This document shows, one piece after another, positions 9,650 to 21,673 of a stretch of DNA of 64,000 bases. The DNA comes from Tupaia tana. Lineage: Eukaryota > Chordata > Mammalia > Scandentia > Tupaiidae. The notes below the pieces were generated by a model. It saw only the letters and a program-made list of their open reading frames with translations, searched no databases and was not told the DNA's origin. The stretch covers positions 38,585,194-38,649,193 of the forward strand of contig JAKSZU010000009.1 of assembly GCA_026018925.1 (NCBI GenBank), given 5' to 3'. A program made the position numbers and the translations under genes. Positions within the stretch are counted from its first letter, which is position 1; every line of letters starts with the position of its first letter.

Positions 9650-12600
9650 CTTTCATAAAATGCATTTTTGTTGTACAGTTCAGTGGTATTAAATAGATTC
9701 ATAATGTGTGCAACCATCACCATCATCCATCTCTATAATTTCTTTTTCTCTTATAAAATTGAAACTATATACATATTCTACAATAACTCCTTGTTATTTC
9801 CTTCCCCCAACTTCCGGCAACCGTGATTCTACTTTCTGCATCTATGATTTTAATTACTTTATGTACCTTATATAAGTGGAATCATACAGTATTTGTATTT
9901 TTGTGACTGGCTTATTTCCCTTAGCATAATGTCCTTGAGATTCATCTATGTTATATCATATTTTAGAATTGTGTTCCTTTTTCAAGCTAAATAATATTCC
10001 ATTTTATGTATATACCACATTTTGTATACCCATTCATCTGTAGATGAATATTTGAGTTGCTCCCATGAAAGTGCGTCTATTGTAAATAATGCTTCTATGA
10101 ACATGAGTATACAAATATCTCTCTGGGACCCTGCTTTTGATTCTTTGCAGTATATTCCTGAAGTAGAATTGCTGGATTATATGGTAATTCCATTTTTAAT
10201 TTTTGAGAAAATGACGTTCTATTTTCTATAGTAGCTGTCGATGTTGGGTAGTGTTTTGTATATGGTTGTGAGATCTAGTTGGTTTACTGAATTTATTATG
10301 TGTTCTGTTTCCTTATATGTCTTCTGTTTGGTCATTCTATACATTATTGAGAGTGAGAGACTGAAATCTCCAACTATTTTTTTTTTTCTTTTCTTTTTTC
10401 GGAGAGGTTTTTGCTATAGGGCGCGTGCGCTCGCCAGACAGACAGAGAGAGACAGAGAGATAGAAAGCAGGAAATCACCCCCCAGGGGGGATGGCCACGC
10501 CGCAATCCCTTCTCCTCCATTCTCCTCTCGGGATCTTGGGCACGCACGCACACGCACCCGGCGTGAGTTTAAGCCGCCGGGTCCGGGACTCGAACCGCGG
10601 TCGACCACGTGGGAGTCCAGCGACTTAGCCATTACGCTAACTGCTGGTCCCGAAATCTCCAACTATTATGGCAGAATTATTTCTCCCTTTAATTCTGTCA
10701 GTTTTTTTCTTCATATAGTTTTGATTGTTTGCTATTAGATACATAAATGTTTATAATTATTATATGTTCTTCCTGTATGGTAACTTTTATTAATACATAA
10801 TATCATTCTTTATCTCTTATAAACTCTTAAAAGAATTTATTTAAACTAATAATTTAACTAATAATTTAAATTCATTTAAATGATTTAGAATATAATTTGT
10901 CTGATATTAATATAGCCATACCTTTCTCTTTCGATTGCTATTTATCAATACATGGGCTGTATTTTTTTTCAAATTTTCAATTTCACTCTATTTTGTCTTT
11001 AGATGTAAAGTGAAATCTCTTGGAGACAATTTTTACTTGGATAATGTTTTAATACATTCTGCATCTCTGCCCTTTGATTGGAGAATTTAATGAATTAACA
11101 TTTAAAGTGATTACTGATAAGAACAGATTTACTTCTGACATTTTAAAATTGGTTTAAATATGCCTTAAAATGTTTTTACCCTTGATTTCCTGTAGTATTT
11201 TCCTCTTCTGTGTTTAATTGATTTTTTTAGAGTGAACTGTTTAAATTCCTTTGTTGTTTCCTTCTGTGCATGTTCTATGTCTACTTTTCTTTGTGGTTAG
11301 TGTGGAGACTACATTTAACACTTTTATTTTAATTTATACAAGTTTAACTTCAATAGCAAACAAAAACTGTTCCTTTACTGCTGGATCCTCTTTTACTTGT
11401 CTATGTTACAAAATTAAATATTTATAAATCATGTGCCCCAAAGCATAAGCTAATAATTTAAATGCATTAGTTTCTTAAATTATGTAGAAGACAAAATGTG
11501 GACGTACAAACCAGTTATAATAATACCAGCTCTTACACTTATTTTGTTTTAAATTATAGTCTCTTAAATCATACAAAAAAACCAAAAAGTGAAGTTGTAA
11601 ACCATTGTTATAAAAACACCAGCTTTCATAACTGCCCTTGTATTTATCTTTATTGAGAGCTTATTCACTCTTATATCTTTGAACTACTGTCTAGTGTCTT
11701 TTCATTTTACCCCACATAACTCCTATGACATTATTTGCAGGACATTTCTAGTGTTTGTAAACTCCCTCAGCTTTTGTTTACCTGGGTACACATTAATTTC
11801 TCTTTAGTTTTAAAGGACAATTTTGCTAGGCACAGGTGTTTGGTTGACAGTTTTTATTTTTATATTTTTCTACTTGTACTTTGATTAAATTGATTGATTG
11901 TCTTCTGGGCTTCAAAGTTTCTGATGAGAAATCTGTCAGTAATGTTACTAAGGAAATCTTTGTATGTGGTGAGTCAATTCTCTCTCACTTTTAAAATTCT
12001 CTCTTTGTCATTGTCTTTAGAAAGTGTAATTACAATGTGTCTCAGTGTGGATCTCTTTGCTTTCATCTTATTTGTATTTTGTTGAGCTTCTTGGATGTTT
12101 GTATTCATGTCTTCAAATTTGGGAAAATTGCAGCCATTATTTCTTCAAATAATCTCTACTTCTCTTTGTCATTCTCTTCTGGGAATCCTACAGTGAGTAA
12201 GTTGGCCTGGCTTATGGTGTTCTATATGTAACTTGGGCTCTGTTCACTTTTCTTCACTATTTTTTTCTTTCAGTTCTCCAGATTCAATAGTTCCCATTGG
12301 CCTATCTTCAAATTCACTGACTCTTTTTTCTGTCTGCTCAAAATTGCCTTTGAATCCAGCTGTAGAATTTTTCACCTCAACCGTTATCCTTTTTAGTTTC
12401 ACAATTTCTCTTTATTGATATTTCCATTTTTTCATAGTTCTTTTCTCCACCTTTTTTAAGCATCTTTTTTAGTTATTTAAAAGCCTTTATCTAGTAGATA
12501 TCCCATCAGCTCTTTTTCAGGTAGTTTCTGTTGATTTTTTTTTATCTTTGCATAAGCCATACTTCCTTGTTTATTTGTACGCTTTGTGTTTTTCTTTTCT

Positions 12601-13365
12601 TTCTGAAAACCGGACATTTGAATCTATCTCCAAAAATCAAATTCTCTCCCTTCCCCTGAGTTTGTTGCATTTGTTATTGTTTTTGCTTACTTATTTATTT
12701 ATTTGTTTATTTTTATTGCTATAGGCTGTCTTTATACCAAGGATCAAAGGTGTAAACTTGAGATTTTCTCAGGTCTTGGGGGAGCCTGTTCATTTCCTTG
12801 GGCATGCATGTTCACTTTCTAATTTTTCCTGTATAAGCAGTTTCTTTATTGTCTGATTTCCAAAAGAAAAAGAGAAAAAGGGGGAGATAGTTAAAAAATA
12901 AAAGGGTGTTTGGCCATTTAGTCCCCTGGAAGTCATTTCAGCCAGAAATGGAAGGACTTGCAACAGTGGGAAGAGATGCAAAGACCATGCAATCTACCTC
13001 CTTGTCTGCACTTTGTGATGCAGCAAACAGTACCAAGAGCTCAGATCCCTGATCTTTTGAGAACAGGGACTTTTTTGTCCACCCTGGCTCACACGAGCTG
13101 TGTGCTGGCTGTATCAGGAACACGTACACAGCTACCTGCCATGGAGTTAGGGTTGGAGGATAGGTAGTTACTTCTGTGCTACAAACTGAAGTTGACCAAC
13201 ATTAACCACAGTTTACCATCCAAACCCTGTCCTGAATGTTGCAAGCTTTTGATAGATTCCAGAGTTTCAAAATATTAGCGTCAGATTCTTTCAATGCAAT
13301 TGTTTAGGTAGAGAGATCTCTGCTGCTTCCTGGTCTATCATCTTGGAATCTTCCTTCTCAAAAGA
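9650..13365 (-). mobile_element. old antisense LINE (L1/HAL1 type)
   Basis: A long antisense stretch whose blocks I recognise in order from antisense copies of old L1/HAL1 elements: gtggaatcatacagtatttg, gaattgctggattatatggt, ccctttgattggagaattta, gtgtctcagtgtggatctct, attatttcttcaaataatct and tatcatcttggaatcttcct near the far end. Frames are full of stops, and the short ORFs within it are chance. The young SINE at 10379-10651 is inserted in it. L1 and HAL1 cannot be separated by eye; parts may come from more than one element. Confidence 0.7.
10379..10651 (-). mobile_element. young L-type SINE with perfect 16-bp TSD
   Basis: Target gaaatctccaactatt is duplicated exactly (10363-10378 and 10652-10667). 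CpGs are well kept (ggcgcgtgcgctcgccagac; cgaaccgcggtcgaccacgt). The sense A box TTAGCGTAATGG and B box GGTTCGAGTCC are intact. It is among the least decayed copies and a good stand-in for the source sequence. Confidence 0.95.
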
Positions 13366-13942
13366 TCTATTTTTACTTTAACAGTGCGAAAAGATTTTGA
13401 AATTTCTGTAGGTTAATAAGCCGTACAAGATTATTTGGACCTTTTATGTAGCAATCTTGTAGATAGTCCTACACATTTTTCTTATTTAAAACAACAATCA
13501 TGTGTCATTAATCTTACTGAATCATGGCATCTCTGATTTTTTTTGTTTGTTTGTTTTCTTTTTTTTCTTCTAGATTACGGTCAGTGTTGAGTTATTGGCT
13601 GCTTCAGGAGGCAGCATGCTCCTTTGTTTACACTTTTGACATTTAAAATATGTTTCTTCACACTGAATTGACATTTTTTTTTTTTCAGATTCATCCTCTG
13701 GAGCTTCACAGAATAAGTATATTTCTTCTCCTATATGGTAGCCAAGTTACTTGAAAATGAATATCGAGTGTCCTTTAGGTTTCTTTTCTTCATCCTACAC
13801 ATTGTAGTTTCAGACTGCCTCACAAAATTGGTTGTCTGCTTCTGGAAATATTTGTTTTTAAAGTGTGCCAAGAAATACATATCACACTACAGATGTGGTC
13901 AACCTTGTGATGGAACAGTTGTGACTCATCATGTTTTATACA
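13366..13942. other. unique sequence, no gene seen
   Basis: T-rich patches (around 13540-13570 and 13675-13687) but no element recognised. Confidence 0.45.
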
Positions 13943-14069
13943 AGAGGTCTTCAAAAAGTTCATGGAACTGTGAATTATGAAAAAAAAATCTCTGCATGGA
14001 TTTCAAAATTTTTTCACAACAGACTCATATTTTAATTCTATTTTTCTACTTATTTTTTGAAGTCCTCTC
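13943..14069. mobile_element. MITE, GACTTCAA family
   Basis: Left end agaggtcttcaaaaagttca. The reverse complement of the right end is gagaggacttcaaaaaataa. The near-identical first 17 bases make this the clearest inverted-repeat copy of the family in the window. Confidence 0.7.
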
Positions 14070-15944
14070 ATATATGTGACAAAAGTCTAATTCTGGATTA
14101 ACAGTTTGTAATTATGTGAATTTTTCAGAAGAAATATCTGAATGCAACTTTATTTATTTATGGAAATGTTGGTCGTTTTCACTCAGTTATTATTTGAAGT
14201 TCTTTCACACTTTCTTACAGAATTTCTCCTTAAATCTGAAACTAATTAATTTCCACTGTTGCAAGTTCTGACTGTTTTAATCTGCTTCATAAGCTCACTT
14301 TAAAACTCCATACCCTTTCTTGATGAACCTCCCTCCCCACTTTAGCAGTGTCCAATATATTTTAAAACAGTTTTTGAAGTTTTCCTGCTGAGTTAGCACC
14401 TTGTAAAAACTTTCCCATTATGATACCAACAACCTGTAAAGGAGTAAATAAGTAAAGAAGCTTAAGATAAGCAGAGAAGAATTTAAATGGCCAATAACAG
14501 CAAGCAAATCACTGCCACATAAAGGAGCATTATTGGGAGAAGAAATTTGCTTCTTAATTAAGTATAGAGTGAAAAGTAGCCTCCTAGGTTGAAAAACATT
14601 GTCTTGAGATGGTTTAATTATTAAGTAGAAACATGTTCCCAGTTGAATAATTATTTTTTTAGATGTAATGCCTATGTTTTCATCCAGAACAGAAAATATG
14701 TTACGAATCTCCCCATTTTCTATATTATTAAAGATTTAGCAACAAAGTTTCTGGCATAATTCTATCCATGTAACACCTCCTAGTTATTAAAAGAAATATT
14801 GTTTTATATGAAAATTTTGACTGACTAGGAAAAAAGGTAGCCCAAAGTTTATTTGCTTTACAAAACAATTTATTACAAGCCTCCTCTTGCTTTTTTTAAT
14901 GTGAAAAAAAATTCTACACTTTTAGTTGCACATTTGTTACGCAAAGCAAGGAACACCTACATGAAAGTTCTATTCATTGAAGAGAAGCCTGGTTATATTG
15001 ATTATTTATAGCTTTATTTAGACTCTGGATAAACTTTTAAATCCCGAGAACATTGTAGAGAAAGCAGATCTGTTAAATGAAACTACCTTTGTAAAAATTC
15101 TAGTGATGCAATATTAAAGGAGTAATGTCTACTTTTAATTGAAGTATGTTATTAAAAATGGCTTGCCATATTTGTAACTTGCCTATGCCTTTCATATTAT
15201 ACTTTGATTTTTTCAAGTTCATTAACACATCAGTGGGAAACTAAATTTAAAGACCATGCTTTTCGCACAGCACTTTTCATTATTTTTCTGGCAGTTCTGA
15301 AATGAAATTTGAACTTTGGTGAGGATAAAATATCAAAACATGGTACTTTTTCCCCCCAGCATATTATTGGAAGACTTTTATCTTTCTCCCTCTCTAATCA
15401 ACATGTGACAAATCTGTTTATCATAGCCATTTTCTACAACATGGGAAAATTGTTAATCTGTGGGAATGACAGATGATTTGGAGAGTGTGTAACTTTAATT
15501 GTTACTTCTTTTGTCACTACGTATGAAGACCTCATTAGATAATTGTGATGCTTTTCGTGACATTTCAATCTTCTGTCAACGTTTCTATGATAATCTCTTA
15601 TATCAAATAATTCAGATTTATTAACTGAATCTGTTTAGTGTAGGTTAAAGCTTTCCATAAAAGAAAGCCTTTACAATTACATTTGAATTTTTCTTTGAAA
15701 GTAGGGTTTCACTTTATCTTCTCCCCAGATTTGTATAAATTTTACTTCAGCTGCTCATAAGATTCAACACATTTTTCTGGCTAATTCCTTTGTGACAATA
15801 AATGTGATCCTGATTTCCGTATTGTCTTGTAAGTTTGTGGATGGTTTGCTATAATTGGATGAAAACTAGCAAATTATGATTATATATAGAAGCCAAAAAA
15901 AAACAAAACAATCTTTCTAAGTGCAAAGAAATGGATGTTGTGTG
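14070..15944. other. 1.9-kb repeat-free interval
   Basis: No SINE, LINE, LTR or MITE seen, and no ORF of interest. Complex, non-repetitive composition, for example around 15480-15700. In a window averaging one SINE per kb this gap is notable, and it is a candidate for conserved noncoding sequence; conservation itself cannot be judged here. Confidence 0.45.
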
Positions 15945-15952
15945 TATATTTT

Positions 15953-16205
15953 TTAAGAGGTTTTTGCTATAGGGTGCGTGCGCTCGCCAGACAGACAGAG
16001 AGAGACAGAGAGACAAAAAGTGAGAAATCACCCCCCAGGGGGGATGGCCATGCCACAATCCCTTCTCCTCCATTCTCTTCTAGGGATCTTGGGCATGCAT
16101 GCACACGTGCCCAGTGTGAGGTTTAAACCACCGGGTCTGGGACGTGAACTGTGGTCGACTACGTGGGAGTACAGCAACATGGCCATTACGTTAACTGCTG
16201 GTCCC
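15953..16205 (-). mobile_element. young L-type SINE
   Basis: aagaggtttttgctataggg, gcgtgcgctcgccagacaga, caccccccaggggggatggc and a head ending ctgctggtccc. A short target duplicate, tatatttt, lies at 15945-15952 and 16206-16213. Confidence 0.9.
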
Positions 16206-16520
16206 TATATTTTGTTTTTAAGTCACTCCATCTTTCACCATTTCTCTGAATTCTTCACCCTTCCACCAAACACACACATCAAGATATCCATGATGATAGT
16301 CATACTCCAATCTGTTTATATGCCCAGGTTCTAACCTGTCTAGGTAATGGGTGTTTGTTTATAGCATAGGATGAATTTACTACTAATAATTTTTAAAAAG
16401 TTTAAATGGTTAAGATAAACTTTTAAAGGGCACTGTTAAATGAAAAAATTCCTTATACTAAATTTTTACAGTAAAATTGAATAACTTAAGAGAAGTGGGC
16501 TCTGGATAGCTAAAACAGTA
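16206..16520. other. unique sequence, no gene seen
   Basis: Short interval with no recognised feature. Confidence 0.45.
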
Positions 16521-16763
16521 ATTTATTTTTGCTAGTGTTTGCATATGCTTGTGAGAGAGAGAGAGAGAGAGAGAGAGAGCACCCCTTCCCCCCATAGGGA
16601 ATGCAATCCCTTCTCCTTTGTTTCCCCCTCTTTTCAGGATTTTAGGGACACACACACACACACACACCAATGTGTTTCTCCAGCTACCAGGTCCTGGACT
16701 CGAATTGTTCAGTTCACAAGGGTGGGATCCAGCTAACTTAATCACCATGCCACCAGCTGGCCC
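16521..16763 (-). mobile_element. C-type SINE with (GA)n and (CA)n
   Basis: A (GA)n run at about 16553-16579, ccccccatagggaatgcaat, a (CA)n run at about 16649-16668 in the place where L copies have GCACGCACAC, and a head gtgggatccagctaacttaa ending ccagctggccc. The microsatellites lie inside the element. Confidence 0.8.
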
Positions 16764-17558
16764 AATAGCAATCCTTTTAATAAGACTACAAATAACTTAA
16801 TTGTAAACTAACCTGAATTTTCTGTTCTTCTCTTTTAGGAGAAAGAATTTAAATCAAGGAGAAAATTTTGTTGAATATTTTAGGGGCATATAATATTCAA
16901 TTGAACATTATCTGAAACCTCTACAGTCATGAGCCTCTAGCATCCATTCTAAGTTCAGCTTTTATCTACAAAATCAAAGCAGAGAGCCATTCTTATGCTG
17001 AATGGTTGCCAAATGTCTAGTTGTAGGTAATGATAAATTAATAGTAGATACAGTCTGAGCTGCTTTAGGTAGATCAGAGAAGCCTTAAGATACAACCTGA
17101 AATATGGGTCTTTGTTTCCAGTAAGTAGAGATAGAATATGAAGACATTCCAATTGAATGTAACAGAATAAACAGGAACTGACTGACCATCACACAAGGAC
17201 ATAATTAAGATATGGGCTTGGCTGGAGCAAAGGATTCTTACATTAGAACAAGCAAGCAACAGCTGTTTAGGCACATAAATCAGGTTGTGCTTGAGAAAAG
17301 TTAATCTTGTAGCATGATATATGATGAACTGAAGGTGAAGAATAAAGATAGATGAATCTATCAAGTAGAATACTGTATTTGTTCTGGCAACATGCGAGAA
17401 TGTCCATGAATTGGGTGGTAAGAAGCAACGACAATTTAAAGGAGGGGATGGGATTGGTTATGACTAGAAAACAGGTTTTAGAAACCAAGGGAGAAATAAA
17501 CAAAGATACACGCTATTTGACATCCAGATGATTATGTACGATGCTTTTGAGAGATTCC
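16764..17558. other. unique sequence, no gene seen
   Basis: No recognisable repeat. Small antisense ORFs occur but have no domain I know. Confidence 0.45.
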
Positions 17559-17960
17559 ATGACACCGTGGTTAAGAATAGGGGCCAGGAGGTGGAGTAGT
17601 GGTTAAGGCATTGGACTCCCACATGGCTGACTGTGGTTCAAGTCCTAGACCCATTGGCTTGAAACTCGTGCCTGATCCATGTGCATGCACTCCCAAAAGC
17701 CTGAGAGAAGAATGTAGAAGGGACTGTGGTGTGGCCATCTCCCATGGGGTGATTTCTTGCTTTCTGTTTCTTGGGCGATCACACATACCCTTCAGCAAAA
17801 GTATCTTAAAAAAAAAGGATATGGGCTCTGCCCTAAAGGTGCCTGAATTCAATGTCTTTCTACCTCAGTACCCTCAACTCTGAAGTGTAGTTTATGGTAC
17901 AGTCCACCTTGAAAGTCCTTGTGAAGATTAATGAAGGCCATATGTATGATATTCCTAGAA
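17559..17960 (+). mobile_element. MIR, sense, split by a SINE
   Basis: gacaccgtggttaagaata before the SINE, and atatgggctctgccctaaag, tgcctgaattcaat, ctcagtaccctcaactctga and gtgaagattaatgaagg after it, follow the MIR consensus with a central deletion. The L-type SINE at 17580-17817 sits inside. Confidence 0.55.
17580..17817 (+). mobile_element. old L-type SINE inside a MIR
   Basis: ggggccaggaggtggagtag, catgtgcatgcactcccaaa, ctgagagaagaatgtagaag and a 3' end decayed to acacatacccttcagcaaaa. The A tail is about 9 bases. Confidence 0.85.
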
Positions 17961-19444
17961 GATAACATTAGAAGAAAAGAGGTGATTGGCAAAATCAATG
18001 AATCACTGATGGAAATCAGAAAGTCCTACAAGACCCTTAACCATGTGCCTGCTAGGTAGGAATGTGAACCAGTATACTCTGGAAAGCTTTACAGCTATAA
18101 AGTCCACACAAAACATGCTTTATTCAATTTTCTATTAATCAGAAATTAATGCAGAACGCCCTACTTAGCATTCCAGTGAAATTAAGTTTTTTGACTAGAT
18201 CCATAAATCATTCTTTCTGTTACATCATTAAGTGTCCCTGCACCATACTGACGAGTAGCTGCAAGTGTACGTGTAGCTAACCTTTATGAGTGAAGGACAC
18301 CTAGACAAAAACAATTTCAAGGCAATGTGCCATGTTCTGAATCACGCTTGGCATATATGACTCTAGGAAGGCAATTTTCTTCAGTTTATGTGAGGCCTGT
18401 TGATATTATTGCAGTTTATTTGCCTGTAGAGTAAATTTACATTGCCAAAAGATAAGTTTGACACTTTCATTTGTACTGACACAGCCAGTGAATATACAAT
18501 TTTTTTGTTCTGCATCACCTAGTCTCCTTGATGCAAAGTCGCTCAGTAAAGGAGATTTTTTTTTCTCAATCAATTTTCTATTTGAAAACAAACATCCACT
18601 GAGCCAGTGGGAGTTTTCCTACCCTCACAACAGATTTACACCCGCTGGGTTTTCACAATGTGGCATGTTTTGCAGGGAAGTTGTATAAATTAAGACAAAA
18701 TTCAGGGGCTGCCCAAATAGCCATGTCCTCGTCTGGATACCAGAATGACTGCTACTAAAGACGGTTACTCTTCCACACATCAATAATTCACTTCACACGT
18801 AAAGGCAAAAAATACACAGAAGGACTTTCTGAAAAATTCGGATTGAGACCAGTTTTTCATAGTGGTGTTACAACTGTACATTTTTGCTTACTCCTCTCCT
18901 GCTTCTATACATTAAAACAAGATTTGGAAAATAATGGATACAAGATGGATTTTCAGGGCCAGAATGTTTCATTTTGAAAACCACTGAGAGTTAGGAGAGA
19001 AATCAATGTCTCCCAAATCACATAATCCTCAAGATACCATCTATTTTCATGTAATGCATTGTCCTATGTACATCTTACCCTCTTATCACATCAGGGGGTC
19101 TTCCTCAGTATTTCATGATGGATAGATGGCCATAAATTTAAAGTGTCTTAGAAAAGTCACACTTTTGGGAGGGGGAGGAAGTGGTGGTAGAGAGTGGGTG
19201 GTGGATAGTGGATGTGAAAAAAGAAAAAAAGAGAAAAATCATAAATGATAAACTTTTGTTTACAAGAGAAAACCAAATCAAAACCTTTTATTTATGTTGT
19301 CTAAAATAGTTCACAATAGTGTGTATCTGTCGATTTCTCTCTCATCAAACGGGCACTTTGCCTAAAAGAAAGACTGACTAGTGTGCAAAATGTTTACAAT
19401 CTTCTTTGATACTGAAGGGGAAAAAAGGAAAAGGAAAGCTATGC
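17961..19444. other. repeat-poor interval, CNE candidate
   Basis: No SINE or LINE recognised. The stretch around 18380-18790 has even, complex composition with scattered CpGs and no repeat match. A possible MER5/Charlie-like end (cattttgaaaaccactgag, near 18970-18990) was seen but is too short to annotate firmly. Confidence 0.45.
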
Positions 19445-19520
19445 AAAGATCTCAGAATTTTTTGGATCAAAATAAACTCATACTTTATTTCCATTTTCCA
19501 CTAACATTTAAAAGTCACCG
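19445..19520. mobile_element. half of a GACTTCAA-family MITE
   Basis: ggatcaaaataaactcatac and tttatttccattttccacta match the right-hand half of the copies at 8285 and 61957. The left half is not evident. Confidence 0.45.
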
Positions 19521-19857
19521 TGTATTCAGAACTTACTAAAACAACAAAACCTCCAACAGATCTCAAAAACTTCCTTAAAAGCACAAACCCATAATAGGAC
19601 AGTTAAAACTAAAAATATTACCCATTCTAAAATCATTATAACAACCCCAAAAGAGAATTATTGGCTAAAAGCATGTGTAATATATGTGATGTTTTCAGGT
19701 ACTACGGAGAGAACTGCTGACATGCATAGATCATGTTTTAGGTAATAAGCTTTCTTATTTTTCAGAGAGAGAAATGGAGGAATAAGAAAACCAAAGAAAT
19801 TTATTTATTAATTCATTTTTGCTACAACATATTTATTTGTATTAAAAGTACAAGACA
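19521..19857. other. unique sequence, no gene seen
   Basis: AT-rich, nothing recognised. Confidence 0.45.
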
Positions 19858-20190
19858 TGGGCCAGCATCATGGCCTAATGGTTAATGGAACTGGATCTTA
19901 CATGCTCAACTGTACAGCTTGAAAAACATGCTGGGTACATGTCAATGTGCACACAAAATCTGAACAGAATGGAGAGATGGAGGAGAAGGGATTGTGGTGT
20001 GACCCACATGTGCCTGGCATGAGTTTCAAGCCACTGAATCTGGGATTTAAACCGCAGTCAGCCATTTGGGAGTCCAGTGCTGTAAGGGGGTTGTAAGGGG
20101 GTTGTGGGGATGCTTTCCCCCTCCTTCCTCCTCTGTCTCTGCTGAGTACATGTGCCATCTGGCAAATTTAAAAATAAAAGAAAAAAAAAG
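19858..20190 (+). mobile_element. rearranged SINE with an inverted head segment
   Basis: A sense C-type head and body run from gggccagcatcatggcctaa to gaagggattgtggtgtgacc. At about 20006-20086 the sequence switches to the antisense orientation (acatgtgcctggcatgagtt ... ttgggagtccagtgctgtaa), an inverted L head with B box. It then returns to a sense tail (ctcctctgtctctgctgagt, aaatttaaaaataaaag). A direct repeat of ggggttgtaa flanks the second junction. An inversion, template switch or nested truncated insertion would each explain it. Confidence 0.7.
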
Positions 20191-21000
20191 AAAAATCAGT
20201 AAGTGCAGAGTGTATATGTCACTAAGGTGTGTGTTAACACTATTTTCATTTAATAACTCTATTATAATACAAATATTTAAGATCCTGTATTCCAAGCTAA
20301 GTCATTCCTCCTAAAAAGTCTTTATAATCCTTTGACAACTATAGACATGCTTCCCTTTTATGTTAAAAGGATTCAGAATTTTTTGTGGAAAATCCTTTTC
20401 TTTTCTGTGCAAGAGTCTATCAATACACATAGCTAAACAATCGTTAAGTCGGAAAACATAAGCATATAGTTCAGGTTTGAAAGATTTTTCCATATGTATT
20501 CAAGTAATTACTTTAAAATTACCTTTAAAAATGTGCCACTTTTTAACCTGAAGCTAAAAAGTTAAGTGATATGATAGAAAAAAAAGTCATACAGATATTC
20601 AGATGACTATGTATATTTGCCGAGCTCTGAGTAATGACTCGTGATAGCCATTGTGAAGAATTAAATTTATTCTAGGAGACTACTATTCAACATCAGACAC
20701 TCCTTACAAGGTTGAGACAATAGTAGTCCTTCTATTTCACTTGATATTCTTCCTCAATCTTGCTTCTTCTGTGAAAGCAATCATGCAGGCTAGCACATTA
20801 AATAAAAACCCAAGGAGTTACTGTAGTATAGAGATTTTTGTGGTGGGTTGTTTACTGTCACCATAAGGAAATATTCTATTTACAATTTTAATTTATAAGT
20901 TTTTACAGGAAATAGCTATTCAAATAAAGTGCATAAATGGGAAAGTTTTAGATATACCATATTATGTATTACTGGTTTGCTAAAATTACTTAAAATGACT
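20191..21000. other. unique sequence, no gene seen
   Basis: No repeat or exon recognised. Confidence 0.45.
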
Positions 21001-21232
21001 TTTTTTTTTTTTTGCTATAAGGTGTATAGTGTTCACCAGAGAGATAGAGAGAAAGTGAGAAATCACCCCCTGGGGAGATGGCCACACCTCAATCCCTTCT
21101 CCAATCTTCTTCAGGATTTTGGGCATGCACACACACAGGCCTGGCATGAGTTTAAAGCTTCTGGGTCCGGGACTCCCACAGTTGGCCATGTGAGAGTCTA
21201 GCACCTTAACCACTATAACACCAGTTGGCCCC
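21001..21232 (-). mobile_element. L-type SINE, diverged
   Basis: A T run, tttgctataaggtgtatagt, caccccctggggagatggcc, gggcatgcacacacacaggc and a head ending ccagttggcccc. Several small deletions, including part of the B-box region. Confidence 0.8.
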
Positions 21233-21363
21233 CAAAGGACCTTCTTTTAAGATGCCCTCACAACTTTCATGACAACATCCATTCCTTGGTAGAATTAGAA
21301 TGCCTGTCTATGGGACATCATTATGTAACTGTGTGGTTTAGTTTGTTCTATTGCTAATAATAG

Positions 21364-21395
21364 AAGTGCCTGAGTCTGAAAGTGCCTGAGTCTGA
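21364..21395. repeat. 16-bp tandem duplication
   Basis: aagtgcctgagtctga occurs twice back to back without mismatch, just upstream of the SINE at 21408. It looks like a recent replication-slippage event. Confidence 0.9.
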
Positions 21396-21407
21396 ATTAT
21401 GTATGTT

Positions 21408-21673
21408 GGAGCCAGCAGGTAGCATAATACTTACAGCACTGGACTCCCAAATGGCTGACTGCGGTTTAAGTCCCAGATTCAGTGGCTTGAAACTCATGCC
21501 AGGCACATGTGCATGCATGCACAAAATCCCAGGAGAATGGAAGAGAAGGGATTGTGGTGTGGCCACCCCCCCCAGGGGTTGATTTCTCACTTTTCTTCTC
21601 ACTGTCTCTTTCTGACTCTCTCCAGCAATCATATATGCCCTATGCCAAAAACCTAGGGAAAAACAAACAAACA
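21408..21673 (+). mobile_element. old L-type SINE
   Basis: ggagccagcaggtagcataa, tgtgcatgcatgcacaaaat, a C8-type tract in the palindrome (ccacccccccccaggggttg) and tatgccctatgccaaaaacc, then a CAAA tail. Confidence 0.85.

Noticed and set aside
10241-10738. 165-codon plus-strand ORF with the recurrent peptide GDGHAAIPSPPFSSRDLGH
   Set aside because: The peptide is the translation of an antisense L-type SINE. The same string, with variations, appears in many ORFs (7911, 15935, 39325, 56659 and others) wherever that SINE lies. It is not a protein family.
9650-13365. Possible host gene with introns, suggested by several adjacent 60-70 codon ORFs
   Set aside because: The sequence follows antisense L1/HAL1 order, and the ORFs are on the wrong strand and frame for any LINE protein.
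18940-18990. MER5/Charlie-like end (ttttgaaaaccactgag)
   Set aside because: Only about 20 bases match and no second terminus was found. Too short to call.
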